Positions 59,721 through 64,000 of a stretch of DNA of 64,000 nt are shown piece after piece. The notes below the pieces were generated by a model that was not told the DNA's origin, did not search any database, and saw only the letters and a program-made list of their open reading frames with translations. Within the stretch, counting starts at the first letter, position 1. Each line of letters begins with the position of its first letter. Source of the DNA: Bursaphelenchus xylophilus (taxonomy: Eukaryota; Nematoda; Chromadorea; Rhabditida; Aphelenchoididae); NCBI GenBank assembly GCA_904066235.2, contig CAJFCV020000006.1:5022001-5086000 (forward strand), written 5' to 3'. Made by a program: the position numbers and the translations under genes.

Positions 59721-59933
59721 TTATCCGAAGAAGCCGTTTCCATAGTAAGGCGCATACGAGGCTGAGTTGTAGCCACTGGATGGTGCGAATGCGTACATTC
59801 CATCGAGATTCCCACCACCAGACATCAGAATTGAACCACTGGTAAGGCCATCATGGAACGGTCGAGCTGATACGAACATTACTGCTACAGTGTAGAGAAC
59901 GATCAGTTGAACGAACACCTTGATCATCGACAT
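59721..59933 (-). CDS. Small secreted peptide, YYGNGFFG family, member 2
   Basis: Single exon, 70 aa, start ATG at 59933. Signal peptide about 1-23 ending VSA. The mature part begins RPFHDGLTSGSIL, continues GGNLDGMY and ends APYYGNGFFG. Shared with member 1: HDG[ML]T[TS]G[TS]IL, GGNLD, an aromatic-rich middle of similar length, and the identical last eight residues. The middle (Ser/Ala-rich here, Asn/Gln-rich there) has diverged, so the two conserved blocks are probably the functional parts. The two genes point at each other across 3.5 kb, so an inverted duplication is likely. Confidence 0.85.
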   Translation of the reverse strand: MSMIKVFVQLIVLYTVAVMFVSARPFHDGLTSGSILMSGGGNLDGMYAFAPSSGYNSASYAPYYGNGFFG

Positions 59934-60005
59934 TTGGAAAACTGTTTGAATTAGAATGAAGAACGTTTGAAATGTTTTGAATTGACTTCCTTCCCGCTTT
60001 ACGGC

Positions 60006-60013
60006 TCTTTATA
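60006..60013 (-). promoter_or_regulatory. TATA box of peptide gene 2
   Basis: TATAAAGA on the minus strand, 73 nt upstream of the ATG at 59933; same single-TATA layout as member 1. Confidence 0.6.
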
Positions 60014-62708
60014 CCTTCACAAATGTTTGTCAATTTCGATTAAAGGGCGGAGTCTGGAGTTAATTTGTATTCTGCGCAAATTAGAATTTGTGTTGAGAGC
60101 ATTGCTCGAGGGTAATTTGGAGAGTTCAGGAAGAGACAAACTACAGTCAGCAAAAATATTCGATTTATGATCAAACTTCACAAAACAGCATGTTGAAATC
60201 ATAGACAGTTCAGCAAATCTACGAAGGGAAAATGCTAAAAAAAAGGGCGAAAATGCTGTCTGAAGTGCAGATCTTGTAGAGTCACGCTGAATTTTAGTCT
60301 TTTCAGGTGAGGTCGTCACTTGGTGAAGAAAAAATGAAAAAAAACAAACTTTTGTTTTCGCGCAGTACCATGTTGCAAAAATCGCTCCAGCGACTTTGCA
60401 AACGGACGAGTAAAAAAACCTATTGATTTCTTTGATAATTGTAGGTTTCTTACCGAATCCCTGGTTTAAGGTACTGCAAGCATACAAAGAACGTGAAATA
60501 AATTTGTTTTTTGCCACCAGGTACCCTCACTTGTCTTTCGTAAAAATCTGTTCTTTACGTTGCTTAACCATTGTTTGCTTTTTGATGTTGGATGTTTGCG
60601 GTTTTTAATATCTTGAAAACATTGCTTTTCACTGCAAATTACAGTAGTCTGTTCCAAGTTTCGTAGTCTGACTCATCTGTATCGAGAAATTGCAATTTCC
60701 GGTATTCCATGCCAACGCAACAAGGCCTTCTGAATCACTCAAAAAACGTCTTTTGCAAACGTCATCATCCCTGAGGTTTCTGCTTTTTATGTTTTGTACG
60801 GGAACGTATTCTTACTAGAACTGCAAAATAACGTTTTACTGCGCATTTGATCTACAAACTACGGCGAAAGTAATGACTAAATTTTCTCTAGTCTTACGAT
60901 AAATTTAAATTTAGGTTCGTTTTTAATGGGCTCCTTCGGGTTTTTGCAATGCCATCAAAAATTCAAAATCATGAAAGCAATTGGAGAATGCGACTCCCGT
61001 GATATTTACTTGAGGAAATCTTGTTGATGTTGACTTTGTTTTCAGCTACTTAACTCTTCAGAGTTTGACGAAATCAGCAAAAGAACACTGTAAGGCACAA
61101 AAATGGAGCTAAATATTTTTAGGTTGCGTAAACGTAGATGAGGCTAAGATCAAAGTGAGGTGGTTTTGAAAGTGCAATTTTTATTTTTGCTTTCCTCCCT
61201 TGTTTTTCTGTTTTTCGCAATTTTATTTATTAGGTTACCGTAAATCTCACAAAAAGAGGGAAACGTGATTTTTAAAGGCCTTCGAGAATGAACTGTGAGT
61301 TAAAAGTGTGCAAAATAAAAGCAAGGGAAGTCATCAGTATGTGATTCATTGTCTTTCTTCAAACTTGGCATAAGTAGATTGTACGTGGCAAATCATGTAA
61401 TATCTTGCTGTAATATGATATAACTTTTATGAGCTTTTACATGGCTTCAAACAACCTAGCCCCTGTCTGTGATACGTCCTATTAATATCAGCAATTTCCT
61501 CGTCATTCTGAATGGATTTTGAGTTTGTGTGTTCTGAATCCTTCATAAAGATTCCAAAGTTCCTCGAGCCGCCAACCTTACACCTTGTACTTTTCGTAGT
61601 TCGTTCTTTAGATTCGTTTTCTGACCGATCGTTTACGTCCTGTAGTGTGAACTTTTCCGAATTTTCAACCAATCCCCAGAACTGAGCTAAATTTGCAAAG
61701 GACAGCTCCAAGATGACTCTAGTTTATACTCCATTTGTGTGTTTATTGGACCGTAAATTCTCCTTTAATTTTCGAATTTCGCTAATTTCGTAAGCCGACT
61801 CAAATTTTTCGTTCCTTGCACCAAATTTTCTCCCGAACTTGAGTACCCTGAATTAATTTGCAAAACTTTAAAGTAAATAAACATGTCGCTACCTGCAAAT
61901 ACTTTTGAAACAAAAACAAATCTTGCAAAAGTTTCTTTTTTTGTGATTTCAAAGGAAGTTCGATGGTAAAAGATGTCATCAAATTATGAATACAACCGAT
62001 TGAGCATAGATCAGTTACTACGAACCATTTACGACAACTGACTACGTACTTTGTGATGGTTTTGCTGCTATTTATTTCAAAGAATGGTATCCAATAAAAA
62101 CTGAAAGAATAAACAGGAAAACGTCGGATTTTTTCGAAAAAAATCGGAAAATACACAGAACACAGCACAAAAAAGAGCGCCAGCGGAAAATTAATTTCAA
62201 CCCCGCATTTTTGACTTTTGGGTCAAGTATCATCAATTTGAACAACACTTACTAAAAATGAGTGTACTATAGAAGAAAGTAGTCATACAGAATAGCCAAA
62301 TTATAAAGTAATTGCAAGCAACAGCTTCACGAATTAAGTAAACCTAAAGTCGATAGTCTTAAACTACACACACTTTTACTCTGTTGTAAATCAACAGAAA
62401 CAGAAAATCACCAGCTTCTTTATACATGTATGATGAGAAATGGAGTAGCTTGTCTTTTCATTGAGTCAAATAATAATAGTCCGTTATCCGCGGGGATAAA
62501 CGTATGCAAATTTCTTATGTAATACGAGTATCCGAATATTTCGATCGAGTATGGCAAATATTCGTATTCGTATTTGAAAATACGATTATTTGAGGACGAA
62601 TACACGGTGCTAAGATCTACGTGAAAGCTCAAGAGTGCAGTCCAAAAATAAGTCTTAAAAAAAGTAGATAATTTGTAAATTTTTAGAAAGTGTTATTTTT
62701 TCCACCCT
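60014..62708. other. Intergenic, no supported gene
   Basis: AT-rich. The longest frame (60017-60517 on minus) overlaps the peptide promoter region and has no recognisable features. Confidence 0.45.
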
Positions 62709-62716
62709 GCCGTACC

Positions 62717-63514
62717 TAGAGGTGGCAATCGGGCTAGGCCGGCCCGGCCCGGCCCGGCCCCTGAGCAGATTTGAAAAAGCCCTGGGCCGGCCTGACCGCT
62801 TCGGCCCGCGGGCCGGGCCGACACTTTCGGCCCGGCCCGGCCCGGAAGGTAGATAAGTAAAAAATTTTTAATGCTAAACCAGCAAAATAAAGCACAAATG
62901 CTTTGTAGAATGGATGGAAATTAGATTAAACCTTTTTTTGACTTATACGCTGTTTTACTACCTTTTAAAATTATCTATATGTATATGTAACTTATTATGT
63001 ATATGTAAAATCCCACCCAAATATGCAAGGATCGGGCAAAAATCTTCGAATTTTTTTATCATAAATTTAAAAATTTCACTGTAATTTTGATTCCTTGATG
63101 TAAATGAAAGTGTTTAAACAGTTTTTGGTTAACCATGTACCTTATAACGTCCACACTTTTATATAGCTAACTTCCTATAGGATTAAAAAATTCAACATAA
63201 TCCAACTTTTTGGCTAGGTTTTAGCTTCCTGTACGGATGTTCCAGTCATCCGACTAGACTTTTTAATTTCACGCAGACACACGTAAAAACCTTCTGGAAA
63301 GCATAAGAACTTTCAGTAGAAAGCGCAAAGACTTTTATCCAACTTTTCTGTATTAGCGGGCCAAACCGGGCCGGGCCGGGCCGGCCTGGGCTTTCATCGG
63401 GCCGGGCCGGGCCGGGCCTGAGTAAATTTGAAAAAGCCCTGGGCCGGCCTGGTCACTTCGGCCCGCGGGCCGGGCCGCAAAAACCGGCCCGGCCCGGCCC
63501 GATTGCCACCTCTA
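62717..63514. mobile_element. Non-autonomous hAT-type element (798 bp)
   Basis: Perfect 8-bp target duplication GCCGTACC on both sides (62709-62716, 63515-63522), the hallmark of the hAT superfamily. Ends are inverted copies of TAGAGGTGGCAATCGGGC. Subterminal regions are packed with GGCCGGGCC-type repeats in both orientations, plus a longer block (TTTGAAAAAGCCCTGGGCCG) present near both ends in direct orientation. The AT-rich middle has no transposase. Confidence 0.9.
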
Positions 63515-63522
63515 GCCGTACC

Positions 63523-64000
63523 GTAACCTTTCCTTTTCTAAAAGTTGGGATATTGATATCGCGTGTTGTATAACTTCCTATATGTTATTGTCTACTGCGC
63601 GTTCTCTGAAAATCACTCTGAAGGCTTATTTCACAGAAAGTAGACGCAGAATAATAAAATCGGGAAGAATCTAACTTTATGAAACTTGACAAGTTGCGCT
63701 TTTGAGAGAGTTTCATTTCACTTTTCTCGGTGTTTCGAAAAATACTTTTGTCTTTTGTTGTGATGTTTCGCTAAGTGTCTCAGACATGGCTTGGTTATCA
63801 GATCTTGATGGATTTTACTGTAACTATATTGTTTTTAAATTTTTTTTGGTGACCTGGTACTTTGAGTAAAAATAACGAAATTGGATGACTCTACGTTTTG
63901 TAGGTAAATTTAACACAGGCATTTTTGACTGAATCACAATACTGCTTGGGAAGTGCTCTATAGAGCGTCTTCACAGAGGAAATTTCAACGTTTTTCAAAG
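63523..64000. other. AT-rich sequence to window end
   Basis: No supported gene or element. Confidence 0.4.

Noticed and set aside
60017..60517. 166-codon minus-strand frame
   Set aside because: It overlaps the TATA box of peptide gene 2 and has random-like composition.

Overview
This is nuclear DNA of a nematode. A tandem 5S rRNA array carries an SL1-type spliced-leader RNA gene on the opposite strand, the arrangement known from Caenorhabditis. Protein genes have many short introns with TTTTCAG-like acceptors, and possible trans-splice acceptors lie just upstream of several start codons. I cannot name the species.

Layout. 1-4358: no supported gene. 4359-9078: two adjacent plus-strand genes (437 and 330 codons) for related predicted nuclear proteins with a repeated helical module, basic NLS-like patches and a C-terminal coiled coil. 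9324-11645: a pair of about 315-bp direct repeats flanking an intact classical short-chain dehydrogenase (SDR) gene. The right-hand repeat is the 3' end of the next gene, a minus-strand Cys-loop ligand-gated ion channel (450 aa, 11594-13673). 13674-19530: no supported gene. 19531-20956: minus-strand WWOX-like SDR without WW domains.

21893-48499 is a 26.6-kb tandem array with 23 identical-looking 5S rRNA genes. The basic unit (910/911 bp) holds 5S on plus, then on minus an SL1 RNA gene and a second, divergent SL-like RNA gene (called SLb here). SLb has its own 22-nt leader, 5' splice site, Sm site and 3' hairpin, and shares a PSE-like upstream motif with SL1. Six units are 1937 bp long. In them SL1 is replaced by a 1246-bp element with 530-bp inverted arms around a 186-bp spacer, and the spacer lies in opposite orientations in different units. 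This array is the most unusual part of the window.

48839-52070: an UNC-93/MFSD11-like transporter gene whose third intron contains a 1.3-kb terminal-inverted-repeat element with TTAA flanks, carrying a fragment that reads as EF-1alpha. 52398-52672: an MITE with 82-bp perfect arms. 55984-56187 (+) and 59721-59933 (-): two convergent single-exon genes for related small secreted peptides ending in YYGNGFFG. 62717-63514: a non-autonomous hAT-type element with a perfect 8-bp target duplication. The remaining sequence is AT-rich and shows no supportable gene.

The protein genes do not form an obvious pathway. The functional theme is mRNA 5'-end maturation: the array supplies 5S rRNA for ribosomes and capped leader RNAs that trans-splicing adds to mRNAs. 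All splice models were derived by hand from phase-consistent GT/AG (once GC/AG) junctions.
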